Below the pieces are notes generated by a model. It ran no database searches. It saw only the letters and a program-made list of their open reading frames with translations, and was not told where the DNA came from. A DNA stretch of 64,000 nt from Inquilinus ginsengisoli_B (GTDB taxonomy: Bacteria > Pseudomonadota > Alphaproteobacteria > DSM-16000 > Inquilinaceae), in NCBI RefSeq assembly GCF_050434925.1, contig NZ_JBNDJK010000001.1, positions 5,456,001-5,520,000 of the forward strand, in the 5' to 3' direction. This document shows, in pieces, positions 8,331 to 17,911 of the stretch (positions are counted from its first letter, which is position 1; each line of letters opens with the position of its first letter). A program made the position numbers and the translations under genes.

Positions 8331-8457
8331 CTCCCTCACCCTCCCGCCGCCAACGCGGCGGGCTCCTCCCTCTCCCCGAGGAGAGGGGAAATGCAGCGCC
8401 GTCTCACCTCTCCCCAGGGAGAGGTCGAAATCGCGGAGCGATTTCGGGTGAGGGGGA
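8331..8457. repeat. Palindromic repeat element inside the thi operon
   Basis: A 127-base element bounded by CTCCCTCACCCT and CGGGTGAGGGG, with inner hairpins CCGCCGCCAACGCGGCGGG-like, CTCTCCCCGAGGAGAGG and GAAATCGCGGAGCGATTTC. It fills most of the thiB-thiP gap. It could stabilise the thiB message or reduce read-through into thiP. Different in sequence from repeat copies A-C. Confidence 0.75.
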
Positions 8458-8485
8458 AGCCGGACGTGTCCGCCGTTCCATCCCG

Positions 8486-10069
8486 ATGCCCTCCCTCCCC
8501 GGCCTGCTCGCTCTGCTCGCCATCCTGGCGCTGATCGGCACCGCGACAACGGGTCTCCTCCGCGCCGCCACCGATCTCGACCTGCTCTCCGCCTGGGCCG
8601 ATCCCTACCTCTGGTCGGTGCTGCGCTTCACCGCGCTGCAGGCCGGGCTGTCGGCGCTGATCAGCGTCGCCATCGCCATCCCGGTCGCCCGCGCCCTGTC
8701 GCGCCGCCGCTTTCCCGGCCGCACCCTGCTGCTGCGCCTGTTCGGCCTGCCGATGATCGTGCCGGCGGTGGCCGGTGCCTTCGGCATCCTGACCGTGTTC
8801 GGCCGCTCCGGCCTGCTGGCCGACCTGTTCGCAGCGCTGGGGTTGCCGATCCGGCCCAACATCTACGGCCTGACCGGCATCCTGCTGGCCCATGTGTTCT
8901 TCAACATGCCCTTCGCCGTGCGCGTGCTGCTGGCGGCCTGGGGCACGATCCCGGCCGAGAGCTGGCGCCTGGCGTCGATGCTGGGGCTGCGCGGCGCCGA
9001 CCTGTTCCGACTGGTGGAATGGCCGATGCTGCGGCGCCAGCTGCCCGGCCTCGCCGCCCTGGTCTTCCTGCTGTGCTTCACCAGCTTCGCCGTGGTCCTG
9101 ACGCTCGGCGGCGGCCCGGCCTCGGCCACCATCGAGATCGCGATCTACCAGGCGCTTCGCTTCGACTTCGATCCCGGCCGCGCCGTCGCCCTGTCGCTGC
9201 TGCAGGTCGCGCTGTGCGCCCTGCTGGTGCTGGCGGCGATGCGGCTGACCGGCCGGGTCGCCGACGGGGGCGGAATCGGCCGCCCGGTGCTGCGCGACGA
9301 TGGACACACGGCAGCGGCCCGAGTGATCGACACCGTCGCGCTGGTCCTGGCCGCCGGCTTCGTGCTGATGCCGCTGGTCGCGATCCTGGTCGAAGGGCTG
9401 GGCGGCATCGGCAAGCCGATCCTGTTCAGCCCGGCCTTGTGGCATGCCGCCGGGCGCAGCCTGGCCGTCGCGCTCGGCGCCGCCACCCTCGCTTTGGTGC
9501 TGGGCTGGGCGCTGGCGCACAGCATCGCCGTGCTGCGCATCGGCCGCCGGCGGCGACGTCTGGCCCGGCTGTTCGAGCTCAGCGGCACGGTGGTGCTGGT
9601 GGTGCCGCCGCTGGCGCTCGGCGCCGGCCTGTTCGTCATGCTGCTCGGCACCGCCGACCTGCGGCGCTGGGCGCTGCCGATCGTCGCCATGGTCAACGCG
9701 CTGATGGCCCTGCCCTTCGTGCTGCGCCTGCTGGTCGGCGCCGCCGAGCTGGCGCAACATCGGCACGGCAGGCTGGCCGACAGCCTGGGCCTGTCCGGCT
9801 GGGCCCGGCTCAGGCTGGTGGAATGGCCGCTGCTGCGCCGGCCGGCCGGCTTCGCCCTGGCGATCGCGGCGGGCCTGGCCTTCGGCGACCTCGGCGCCGC
9901 CGCTTTGTTCGGCGGCGACGGCAACCAGACCCTGCCGGTGCTGGTGGCGCAGCTGCTCGGCGCCTATCGGCTGCAGGAGGCGTCGACCGTCGTGCTGCTG
10001 CTGGTGCTGATGGGGCTGGCCCTGTTCGGCCTGATCGAGAGGATCTTCGGTGGCCACACGCGCGATTGA
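8486..10069 (+). CDS. thiP: Thiamine ABC importer, permease ThiP
   Basis: A 527-residue permease made of two fused six-helix halves, as in E. coli ThiP (536 residues). The first half has the EAA-like loop AESWRLASMLGLRGADLFRLVEWPMLRRQLPG, and the second repeats it as ADSLGLSGWARLRLVEWPLLRRPAG. The ATG at 8486 is chosen because the 56 in-frame codons before it only translate the palindromic repeat. The 3' end overlaps thiQ by 20 bases. Works with ThiB and ThiQ to import thiamine. Confidence 0.93.
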   Translation: MPSLPGLLALLAILALIGTATTGLLRAATDLDLLSAWADPYLWSVLRFTALQAGLSALISVAIAIPVARALSRRRFPGRTLLLRLFGLPMIVPAVAGAFGILTVFGRSGLLADLFAALGLPIRPNIYGLTGILLAHVFFNMPFAVRVLLAAWGTIPAESWRLASMLGLRGADLFRLVEWPMLRRQLPGLAALVFLLCFTSFAVVLTLGGGPASATIEIAIYQALRFDFDPGRAVALSLLQVALCALLVLAAMRLTGRVADGGGIGRPVLRDDGHTAAARVIDTVALVLAAGFVLMPLVAILVEGLGGIGKPILFSPALWHAAGRSLAVALGAATLALVLGWALAHSIAVLRIGRRRRRLARLFELSGTVVLVVPPLALGAGLFVMLLGTADLRRWALPIVAMVNALMALPFVLRLLVGAAELAQHRHGRLADSLGLSGWARLRLVEWPLLRRPAGFALAIAAGLAFGDLGAAALFGGDGNQTLPVLVAQLLGAYRLQEASTVVLLLVLMGLALFGLIERIFGGHTRD

Positions 10070-10775
10070 GATCGAGGCCCTGGCCTATCGCTACGAGGCG
10101 ATGGCGATGCGCTTCGACCTGACGATCGAGGCCGGCGCCTTCGTCGTGCTGTTCGGGCCCAGCGGCGCCGGCAAGAGCACGCTCCTGAACCTGATCGCCG
10201 GCTTCGAGGCGCCGCTGTCCGGCAGCCTGCGCCTGCTCGGGCGCGACGTGCTGGGCCTGCCGCCGGCGGCGCGGCCGGTCACCACCCTGTTCCAGGACCA
10301 CAACCTGTTCCCGCACCTGACGGCGGCGAAGAACGTGGCGCTGGGGCTGCATCCCGGCAGGCTGAGCCCAGCCGAGGCGGCACAGGTGGCGGAGGCGCTG
10401 GCCCATGTCGACCTGGAGGGGCTGGAGGCGCGCCGGCCGGCCGAGCTGTCCGGCGGCGAGCGCCAGCGCGTCGCTTTGGCCCGCAGCCTGGTGCGCGACC
10501 GCCCCATCCTGCTGCTGGACGAGCCCTTCGCCGCGCTGGGCCCGGCACAGCGGCGCGAGATGGTGCAGCTGGTCGACCGGCTGCGGCACGAGCGCGGCCT
10601 GACCGTGCTGATGGTCAGCCACCAGCTCGATGCCTTGCCGGGCATCGACGTGCAGGCCGCCTTCATCGAGGACGGCCGCATCGCCGCCACCGGCCCGGCG
10701 ACCGAGCTGCTGACTCGCCCGCCGCTGCCGGAAATCGCCGACTATCTCGGCTATGTCGGGCCGGCGGGTGATTGA
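10050..10775 (+). CDS. thiQ: Thiamine ABC importer, ATP-binding protein ThiQ
   Basis: A 241-residue ATPase with Walker A FGPSGAGKST (36-44), ABC signature LSGGERQRVALARSL from 133, Walker B ILLLDEPFAALG and an H-loop MVSHQLD. The GTG start at 10050 lies inside thiP and is preceded by GAGAGGA, so translation is coupled. The last gene of the operon; a palindromic repeat follows before the convergent antiporter gene. Confidence 0.95.
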   Translation: MATRAIEIEALAYRYEAMAMRFDLTIEAGAFVVLFGPSGAGKSTLLNLIAGFEAPLSGSLRLLGRDVLGLPPAARPVTTLFQDHNLFPHLTAAKNVALGLHPGRLSPAEAAQVAEALAHVDLEGLEARRPAELSGGERQRVALARSLVRDRPILLLDEPFAALGPAQRREMVQLVDRLRHERGLTVLMVSHQLDALPGIDVQAAFIEDGRIAATGPATELLTRPPLPEIADYLGYVGPAGD

Positions 10776-10790
10776 GAGCCTCAATCCCTC

Positions 10791-10883
10791 CTGTCATTGC
10801 CGGGCTTGACCCGGCAATCCCAGGGGCCACCAAGAGCCGCTCTGGTTGCCCCTGGATCCTCGGGTCAAGCCCGAGGATGACAG
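10791..10883. repeat. Dispersed palindromic repeat, copy B
   Basis: A 93-base element bounded by CTGTCATTG and GATGACAG, with inner arms GCCGGGCTTGACCCGGC and CCTCGGGTCAAGCCCGAGG. Same family as copies A and C. It lies between the convergent ends of thiQ and the antiporter gene. Confidence 0.85.
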
Positions 10884-10917
10884 TTGGGGAACGGAGTGGC
10901 GTCCTGCCCTATCCCCT

Positions 10918-12363
10918 TTACGGCTCGGTGTAGAACAGCAGCGACACCAGCACGAACAGCGGCAGCAGGATGCCGCAGGACCAGAGCATGTAGCCGAAGA
11001 AGCTGGGCATCGGCACCCCGCGATCCTGCGCGATCGAGCGCACCATGAAGTTCGGGGCGTTGCCGATATAGGTGTTGGCGCCCATGAACACCGCGCCGGC
11101 GGAGATGGCGCCGAGCGTCGTCGCCCATGTGCCCATCAGGTGCTGCGGGTCGGCCCCGGCCATGTTGAAGAAGACGAGATAGGTCGGCGCGTTGTCGAGG
11201 AAGCTGGACAGCAAGCCGGTCAGCCAGAAATAGGCCAGGTTGTTCGGCTCGCCGTTGCCGCCGACGAGATCGACCAGATCGGACAGCGCACCGTCGCGGC
11301 CGGCGCGCAGGATCGCGATCGCCGGCACGATGGTGACGAAGATCGCGGCGAACAGCTTGCCGACCTCGACGATCGGGAACCAGTTGAAGTCGTTCAGCCG
11401 CCGGCTTTCCTGCGACGTCAGCACCCAGGAGAGGCCGATGATGGCGAGCAGCAGCAGATCGCGGGCCAGGTTCTCCAGCGCCACCGGCACGTGATGGACG
11501 GTCAGCGTCACGCCCGGCCGCCAGACTCCGCTCAACAGCACCGCGACGACGACCCCGACCAGCAGCAGCAGGTTGATGCCGCCTTCGAGACCGAGGGGCA
11601 CACGCGGCTCCGCCGGCACTTCGCGCAGCCTGTGCTCGCGTCGGAACAGCACCGTGTCGAGGATGGCGTACAGCACCAGCAGGATCACCGAGCAGAGCAG
11701 CATCGGCAGCAGCAGGTGCTGGGTCGGCCAGAAGAACGACACGCCCTGCAGGAAGCCGAGGAACAGCGGCGGGTCGCCCAGCGGCGTCAGGGCGCCGCCG
11801 ATATTGCCGACCAGGAAGATGAAGAACACCACCGTGTGGACGCGATAGCGCCGGTTCTCATTGGCGCGCAGCAGCGGCCGGATCAGCAGCATGCAGGCGC
11901 CGGTGGTGCCCATCCAGCTGGCGATGGCAGTGCCGACGAACAGGATGCCGAGATTGACCGCCGGCGTGCCGACCAGCGTGCCCTTCAGCCGCACCCCGCC
12001 GGCGACGACGAACAGCGCCGCCAGCAGGATGATGAAGGGCAGGTATTCGGTCAGCGCCACCGTCAGTACCTCGTACAGGGCGAGGTCGGCGCCGTGGATC
12101 GCGGCGAAGGGCACCAGGAAGGCCAGGCCCCAGAAGGCGGCGACCTTGCCGAAATGGTGATGCCAGAACTGCGGCCGGACCAGCGGGAACAGCGCGATCG
12201 ACAGCAGGATGCCGATGAAGGGGATGATCCAGGCCAGGCCGAGCTGCGATCCGTCGAGATGCGGTGCCCCCTCGGTGGCGGCCCGGGCCGGTGCGATCGA
12301 CATAAGGGCTATCGCTCCCGCCGCGGCTCCCAGGCAGCGGCGGGCATGTCGAGACGCCGGCAT
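10918..12363 (-). CDS. Sodium:proton antiporter family membrane protein (NhaD/CitMHS-like)
   Basis: A 481-residue polytopic inner-membrane protein of the ion-transporter superfamily that includes NhaD and ArsB. An N-terminal signal-like segment precedes RAATEGAPHLDGS, then about a dozen hydrophobic helices. Typical motifs are WMGTTGACMLLIRPLL, GNIGGALTPLGDPPLFLGFL and LLSSFLDNAPTYLVFFN; the two GxxxPxGDP/DNAPT motifs are the usual ion-site regions. The ATG at 12363 follows AGAAGGG; ATG 12369 is an alternative. Probably exports Na+ in exchange for H+, which is inferred from family. Divergent from coxG. Confidence 0.88.
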   Translation of the reverse strand: MPASRHARRCLGAAAGAIALMSIAPARAATEGAPHLDGSQLGLAWIIPFIGILLSIALFPLVRPQFWHHHFGKVAAFWGLAFLVPFAAIHGADLALYEVLTVALTEYLPFIILLAALFVVAGGVRLKGTLVGTPAVNLGILFVGTAIASWMGTTGACMLLIRPLLRANENRRYRVHTVVFFIFLVGNIGGALTPLGDPPLFLGFLQGVSFFWPTQHLLLPMLLCSVILLVLYAILDTVLFRREHRLREVPAEPRVPLGLEGGINLLLLVGVVVAVLLSGVWRPGVTLTVHHVPVALENLARDLLLLAIIGLSWVLTSQESRRLNDFNWFPIVEVGKLFAAIFVTIVPAIAILRAGRDGALSDLVDLVGGNGEPNNLAYFWLTGLLSSFLDNAPTYLVFFNMAGADPQHLMGTWATTLGAISAGAVFMGANTYIGNAPNFMVRSIAQDRGVPMPSFFGYMLWSCGILLPLFVLVSLLFYTEP

Positions 12364-12549
12364 GAACATCCCTTCTGGCTTCGATTTTCGAGCGGCCGGA
12401 GTATGGCGACGAAGGCTGGAGCAGCCAACCTTTTCCGGGCCGCGCGAGCATGCTTTGCCTGACACACCAAGGTAGGGTTGTCGCGGCCGGTGGGCCGCAC
12501 TAGCTTCGACAGGACGGAGCCGACCGGCTCGGGACGAAGGGATCGTGCC

Positions 12550-13344
12550 ATGGAGATGACGGGCGAGCATCGGATCGCGGCGCCGCGATCGGTGGTCTGG
12601 GAGGGGTTGAACGACCCGGAGGTGCTTCGCCGGTCGATTCCCGGCTGCGATACCCTCGAGAAAACCTCGCCGACCGAGATGACGGCGACCGTCACCGCCA
12701 AGGTCGGGCCGGTCAAGGCCAGCTTCGGCGGCCAGGTCACCCTGTCCAACCTGAACCCGCCCGAGAGCTACACCATCTCCGGCGAGGGCAAGGGTGGCGC
12801 GGCCGGATTCGCCAAAGGCGGCGCCGACGTCAAGCTGGTCGAGGATGGTGACGGTACCCTGCTGCACTACGCGGTGAAGGCCAATATCGGCGGCAAGCTG
12901 GCGCAGCTCGGCGCCCGGCTGATCGACGGCACCGCCAGGAAGATGGCCGACGACTTCTTCACCCGCTTCGCCGCCGAGATGGAGCAGCGCGCCGCCGCGG
13001 CCCCCGCACCGGCTCCGACTCCGGCCGCCGAGCCCGTGGCGCCCGCGCCGGCTGCGGCCGAGATCCCGATTCCGATTCCCGTCCCGGCCGAGACGGTGGT
13101 AACGCCGCCGAGCCCGGCCGATGCCCCGAGCTTCGCCACCGCCGAGCCGATTCCCGCGCCCCAGCCGGTGCCCGCGGCCGGGCCGGCGCCCGCCGCTGCG
13201 CCGGCACCAAAGCCCGCGGTCGCCGCCCCGCCCCGTCCCGTCCCGCCGCCGGCGGCCGAACCGAGCCGCGGAGGCCTGAGCCCGGCGGTCTGGATCACCG
13301 CCCTGGTCGTGATCGTGCTGGTGCTGCTGTACCTGTATTTGTGA
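12550..13344 (+). CDS. coxG: CoxG-like SRPBCC protein with membrane anchor
   Basis: A 264-residue protein. Residues 1-150 form the CoxG/SRPBCC fold (MEMTGEHRIAAPRSVVWEGLNDPEVLRRSIPGCD, then TVTAKVGPVKASFGG). A long Ala/Pro-rich linker (about 155-238) leads to one C-terminal membrane helix (VWITALVVIVLVLLYLYL without charge). In known CO dehydrogenase clusters CoxG anchors the enzyme to the inner membrane, and this architecture fits. The ATG follows GAAGGG. The earlier in-frame codons lack family likeness. Followed by coxS 159 bases later. Confidence 0.9.
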   Translation: MEMTGEHRIAAPRSVVWEGLNDPEVLRRSIPGCDTLEKTSPTEMTATVTAKVGPVKASFGGQVTLSNLNPPESYTISGEGKGGAAGFAKGGADVKLVEDGDGTLLHYAVKANIGGKLAQLGARLIDGTARKMADDFFTRFAAEMEQRAAAAPAPAPTPAAEPVAPAPAAAEIPIPIPVPAETVVTPPSPADAPSFATAEPIPAPQPVPAAGPAPAAAPAPKPAVAAPPRPVPPPAAEPSRGGLSPAVWITALVVIVLVLLYLYL

Positions 13345-13503
13345 CTGCGTTTGTAGCGCAGGCGGAACGGGTCCTTCGGCCGGCTTGACCGAACGTCGGA
13401 CGAAACCTAGCCTTCGCTTCGGATGGCTCGATCGGGCACCGTAAACGGCGAGCAACGGCCGTGGCCGGGCCTGGCGGCCGATACGCCAGCTTGGGAGGAT
13501 TCC

Positions 13504-13995
<492 letters not shown>

Positions 13996-14008
13996 GGGGG
14001 GCGCAGTC

Positions 14009-16369
14009 ATGGCACATGACGGCATCGGCGCCCCGCTGCGCCGCAAGGAGGATTATCGTTTCCTGACCGGCAACGGTCACTACACTGACGATATCGATCG
14101 CCCCGGCCAGGCCCATGCCTATTTCCTGCGCTCGCCGGTGGCGCATGCCAGGATCCGCGGCATCGACACCAGCGCGGCCGCGGCGGCGCCCGGCGTCATC
14201 GCCGTGTTCACCGGCGACGACCTGGCGAAGGACAAGATCGGCGGGCTGATCTGCGGCTGGCTGGTCAAGTCGAAGAATGGCGAGCCGATGAAGGCCGGGC
14301 CGCACCCGGCCCTGGCCCAGGGCAAGGTCCGCTATGTCGGCGACCATGTCGCGGTGGTGATCGCCGAGACCCGCGACCAGGCCAAGGACGCGGCCGAGAA
14401 GATCAATGTCGACTATGAGGAGCTGCCGGCCGTCGTCGCCACCGACAGCGCCCGCAGCGCCGCCTCCCTGGTGCATGACGACATCCCGGGCAACACGGTC
14501 TATGAGTGGGAGCTGGGCAACAAGGCCGATGTCGAGGCCGCCTTCGCCCGCGCCGCCCATGTCACCAAGCTGGACCTTCAGAACAACCGGCTGATCCCGA
14601 ACGCGATGGAGCCGCGGGCGGCGATCGGCGAATACGACCGGGGCTCGGACAGCTTCACCCTCTACACCACCAGCCAGAACCCGCATGTGGCCCGGCTGGT
14701 GCTGTCCGCCTTCATCGGCATCGCGCCGGAGCACAAGCTGCGGGTGATCGCGCCGGATGTCGGCGGCGGCTTCGGCTCGAAGATCTTCATCTATGCCGAG
14801 GAGACCGTCTGCGTCTGGGCGGCGAAGAAGGTCCGCCGGCCGGTGAAATGGACGGCCGAGCGCGGCGAGAGCTTCCTGGCCGACGCGCATGGCCGCGACC
14901 ACGTCACCCATGCCGAGCTGGCGATGGACCAGGACGGCAAGTTCCTGGCCCTGCGCGTCCACACCACGGCCAATCTCGGCGCCTATCTCTCGACCTTCGC
15001 CAGCTGCGTGCCGACCTTCCTCTACGCGCCGCTGCTGTCGGGGCAATACGCCATCCCGGCGATCTATTGCGAGGTCGACGGGGTCTACACCAACACCGCT
15101 CCGGTCGATGCCTACCGCGGCGCCGGGCGGCCGGAGGCGACCTACGTCATCGAGCACATCGTCGAGCTGGCGGCGCGCGAGCTGAAGCTGGACCCGGCGG
15201 AGCTGCGCCGCCGCAACTTCGTCCAGCCGACCCAGTACCCGTACCAGACGCCGGTGATCATGACCTATGATTGCGGCGACTATCCGAAGGCGCTGGACGA
15301 GGCGCTGAAGCTGGCCGACTACGCCGGCTTCCCGGCCCGCAAGGCCGACAGCCAAAGCCGCGGCAAGCTGCGCGGCATCGGCTTCTCCAGCTACATCGAG
15401 GCCTGCGGCATCGCGCCGTCGGCCGCGGTGGGATCCCTCGGCGCCGGCGTCGGCCTCTGGGAATCGGCGAAGATCCGGTTCAACCCGACCGGCAACGTCA
15501 CCGTCCACACCGGCAGCCACAGCCACGGCCAGGGTCACGAAACGACCTTCGCCCAGCTGATGTCGAGCTATCTCGGCGTGCCGGCCGACCAGGTCGAGGT
15601 CGTGCATGGCGACACCGACAAGACGCCCTTCGGCATGGGCACCTACGGCTCGCGCTCGCTGGCCGTCGGCGGCTCCGCCATCTTCAAGGCGGCGGAGAAG
15701 ATCATCGCCAAGGGCAAGAAGATCGCCGCCCACCAGCTCGAGGCGGCCGAGGCCGACATCGAGTTCAAGGACGGCAAATTCACCGTCGCCGGCACCGACC
15801 GGGCCAAGACGATCCAGGAGGTCGCCTTCGCCGCCTATGTCCCGCACAACTATCCCGCAGGGGTGGAGCCGGGGCTGGAGGAGAGCGCCTTCTACGACCC
15901 GATCAACTTCACCTTCCCGGCCGGCACCCAGATCTGCGAGGTCGAGATCGACCCCGACACCGGCATCGTCACCATCGCCAACTATTCGGCAGTCGACGAT
16001 TTCGGGCGGGTGATCAACCCGATGATCGTCGAGGGCCAGGTGCATGGCGGCGTCGCCCAGGGCCTGGGCCAGGCGATGCTCGAGAACTGCGCCTATGATC
16101 CGGAGACCGGGCAGCTGCTGACCGGCTCCTTCATGGATTACTGCATGCCGCGGGCGGACGATCTGCCCAGCTTCAACGTCGGCATGATCGAGACCATCAA
16201 CCCCTCCAACCCGCTCGGGGTGAAGGGCTGCGGCGAGGCCGGGGCGATCGCGGCGCCGGCGGCGCTGATGAACGCGATCACCGACGCGATCGGCCGCGAC
16301 ATGAACATGCCGGCGACGCCGGAGCGGGTGTGGCGGGCGATCCACACACCCGCTCTGGCGGCCGAGTGA
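14009..16369 (+). CDS. coxL: Molybdenum hydroxylase large subunit, form II CO dehydrogenase type (CoxL)
   Basis: A 786-residue catalytic subunit that binds Mo with molybdopterin cytosine dinucleotide. It has GAPLRRKEDYRFLTGNGHYTDDI at the start, GGGFGSK for cofactor binding, and a C-terminal GVKGCGEAGAIAAPAAL with the base Glu. The active-site loop at 368-374 is AYRGAGR, the form II signature; the CO-oxidising form I enzymes have AYxCSFR. So this may oxidise CO poorly or act on another compound. Gene order coxG-S-L-M differs from the M-S-L order typical of form I clusters. An upstream in-frame extension overlaps coxS and is rejected. Confidence 0.93.
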   Translation: MAHDGIGAPLRRKEDYRFLTGNGHYTDDIDRPGQAHAYFLRSPVAHARIRGIDTSAAAAAPGVIAVFTGDDLAKDKIGGLICGWLVKSKNGEPMKAGPHPALAQGKVRYVGDHVAVVIAETRDQAKDAAEKINVDYEELPAVVATDSARSAASLVHDDIPGNTVYEWELGNKADVEAAFARAAHVTKLDLQNNRLIPNAMEPRAAIGEYDRGSDSFTLYTTSQNPHVARLVLSAFIGIAPEHKLRVIAPDVGGGFGSKIFIYAEETVCVWAAKKVRRPVKWTAERGESFLADAHGRDHVTHAELAMDQDGKFLALRVHTTANLGAYLSTFASCVPTFLYAPLLSGQYAIPAIYCEVDGVYTNTAPVDAYRGAGRPEATYVIEHIVELAARELKLDPAELRRRNFVQPTQYPYQTPVIMTYDCGDYPKALDEALKLADYAGFPARKADSQSRGKLRGIGFSSYIEACGIAPSAAVGSLGAGVGLWESAKIRFNPTGNVTVHTGSHSHGQGHETTFAQLMSSYLGVPADQVEVVHGDTDKTPFGMGTYGSRSLAVGGSAIFKAAEKIIAKGKKIAAHQLEAAEADIEFKDGKFTVAGTDRAKTIQEVAFAAYVPHNYPAGVEPGLEESAFYDPINFTFPAGTQICEVEIDPDTGIVTIANYSAVDDFGRVINPMIVEGQVHGGVAQGLGQAMLENCAYDPETGQLLTGSFMDYCMPRADDLPSFNVGMIETINPSNPLGVKGCGEAGAIAAPAALMNAITDAIGRDMNMPATPERVWRAIHTPALAAE

Positions 16370-16382
16370 GGAGATAACGACG

Positions 16383-17180
16383 ATGTATGCCTTCAATTAT
16401 CAAAAGGCCTCCTCCGCGGCCGACGCGGTGGCCAAGCTGACCGCCGCCTCCGACGGCAAGTTCCTGGCCGGCGGCATGACCCTGATCCCGACGCTGAAGC
16501 AGCGCCTGGCCTCGCCCTCCGACGTCGTCGACCTCGGCGGGGCGGCCGAGCTGAAGGGGATCAAGGAGGAGAATGGCGGCCTGACCATCGGCGCCATGAC
16601 CACCCATGCGGCGGTCGCGGCCTCCGACGTGGTGCAGCGGGTGATCCCCGCCCTCGCCGCCCTGGCCGGCGACATCGGCGACGCCCAGGTCCGCAACCGC
16701 GGCACCCTCGGCGGCTCGGTCGCCAACAACGACCCGAGCGCCGATTATCCCGCGGCGGTGCTGGCGCTCGGCGCCACCGTGCGTACCACCAAGCGCGAGA
16801 TCGCGGCCGACGACTACTTCCAGGGGATGTTCACCACCGCCCTGGAGGAAGACGAGCTGATCACCGCGGTCCACTTCCCGAAGCCGGAGAAGGCGGCCTA
16901 CATCAAGTTCGACAACCCGGCCAGCCGCTATGCCATGGTCGGGGTGTTCGTGGCCAGGACCGCCGGCGGCATCCGCGTCGCGGTTACCGGCGCGGGCTCG
17001 GACGGCGCGTTCCGCTGGGCCGAGGCCGAGCAGGCGCTGGCCGGCAATTTCTCCGCCGCGGCGCTGGACGGGCTGTCGGTCGATCCCGGCGGCATGAACG
17101 GCGACATCCACGGCTCGGCCGAATACCGGGCCCATCTGGTCAAGGTGATGGCCAAGCGGGCGGTCCAGGCCGCCGGCTGA
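16383..17180 (+). CDS. coxM: Molybdenum hydroxylase medium subunit, FAD-binding (CoxM)
   Basis: A 265-residue flavoprotein subunit. FAD motifs of the family are FLAGGMTLIP near residue 28 (AGGTxLxP type) and RNRGTLGGSVANNDPSADYPA, followed by the CO-dehydrogenase flavoprotein C-terminal domain. It accepts electrons from the iron-sulfur subunit and passes them to the respiratory chain or another acceptor. It starts 13 bases after coxL and is the last gene of this part; a GC-rich hairpin follows. Confidence 0.94.
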   Translation: MYAFNYQKASSAADAVAKLTAASDGKFLAGGMTLIPTLKQRLASPSDVVDLGGAAELKGIKEENGGLTIGAMTTHAAVAASDVVQRVIPALAALAGDIGDAQVRNRGTLGGSVANNDPSADYPAAVLALGATVRTTKREIAADDYFQGMFTTALEEDELITAVHFPKPEKAAYIKFDNPASRYAMVGVFVARTAGGIRVAVTGAGSDGAFRWAEAEQALAGNFSAAALDGLSVDPGGMNGDIHGSAEYRAHLVKVMAKRAVQAAG

Positions 17181-17198
17181 TCCTCCTGTTCCCGATGG

Positions 17199-17230
17199 AC
17201 GGCCTGTCTCCGGGAGACGGGGCAGGCCGT
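17199..17230 (+). terminator. Hairpin after coxM, possible terminator
   Basis: Arms ACGGCCTG (17199-17206) and CAGGCCGT (17223-17230) pair perfectly, with TCTCC/GGAGA pairing inside. No T-run follows, so it is only a weak intrinsic terminator candidate. It separates coxM from parDE. Confidence 0.45.
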
Positions 17231-17280
17231 TGCCATGAAGGCATGACAATGTTTGCCATGACTGTTGGCAGAGAATGCCA
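17231..17280. promoter_or_regulatory. Cluster of TGCCA/TGGCA half-sites upstream of parDE
   Basis: Within 50 bases there are TGCCAT (17231), GGCATGACA (17240), TGCCATGAC (17254), TTGGCA (17265) and ATGCCA (17275). The pairs TGCCA-N7-TGGCA and TGGCA-N5-TGCCA form small palindromes. Ribbon-helix-helix antitoxins bind arrays of short half-sites like this, so it is a candidate autoregulatory operator. Confidence 0.5.
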
Positions 17281-17312
17281 TATCCTGACCGAGCCAACGG
17301 AAGAGGACAGCC

Positions 17313-17558
17313 ATGGCCACAATGAATGTCTCCCTGCCTGACGCCTTGAAGATCTGGGCGGAGAGGCAAGCCGACGGCGGGCGCTACGGGAATGTCAGCG
17401 ACTACATCCGGGACCTGATCCGCAAGGATCAGGAGCGGACCGAAGCGATCGCCACCTTGCAGGCCGCCATCACGGAAGGCGTTGAAAGCGGGGAACCGGA
17501 GCCCTTCGACGCCGCTGCATTCAAGCATCGGATGCGCCGACAGCATGCCGGCGGGTGA
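17313..17558 (+). CDS. ParD-like antitoxin (ribbon-helix-helix)
   Basis: An 81-residue antitoxin of the ParD/CC2985 family. The N-terminal MNVSLPDALKIWAERQADGG is the RHH strand-helix, GRYGNVSDYIRDLIRKDQ the second helix, and the acidic C-terminal part should wrap around the toxin. The stop lies 14 bases inside the toxin gene, the usual coupled arrangement. Expected to repress its own operon through the half-sites just upstream. Confidence 0.88.
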   Translation: MATMNVSLPDALKIWAERQADGGRYGNVSDYIRDLIRKDQERTEAIATLQAAITEGVESGEPEPFDAAAFKHRMRRQHAGG

Positions 17559-17862
17559 GGCCCGGTATCGGCTGAGTCCGATCGCTCTGGCCGACCTTGA
17601 TGATATCTGGCGATACTCGGCCGAGACTTGGTCCGTCGCGCAGGCCGATCGCTACCTGGACGAACTCGTTCGCGTCTTCGAGATGATCGCCGCCATGCCG
17701 ACCCTGGCACGCGAGCATCGCGAGTTCGACCCGCCGGTGCGGATTCATGTCTATCGGAGCCACCTGGTCATCTACACGCACACCGGCGACCACGTCGCCA
17801 TCCTGCGCCTGCTCGGCGGCCGGCAGGATTGGATCGCCGTCCTGAAAGCAGCGGACATCTGA
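17545..17862 (+). CDS. ParE/RelE-superfamily toxin
   Basis: A 105-residue toxin of the ParE group. Motifs: YRLSPIALADLDDIWRYSAETW at the start, RSHLVIYTHTGDHVAILRLLGGRQDW near the end. ParE toxins poison DNA gyrase, but RelE-type RNase activity cannot be excluded from the sequence. The ATG at 17545 overlaps the antitoxin gene. The module lies between the two parts of the cox cluster. Confidence 0.88.
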   Translation: MPAGEARYRLSPIALADLDDIWRYSAETWSVAQADRYLDELVRVFEMIAAMPTLAREHREFDPPVRIHVYRSHLVIYTHTGDHVAILRLLGGRQDWIAVLKAADI

Positions 17863-17911
17863 GCCCCTCTGCCCCCTTCCCGAAACCTGGCCCATATTCC
17901 ATCCTGGGACC

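Noticed and set aside
10846..12462. A + strand open frame of 538 codons rich in Gln, Arg and Asp
   Set aside because: It lies opposite the antiporter gene, has no ribosome site, and its composition is that of the complement of a high-GC membrane protein gene.
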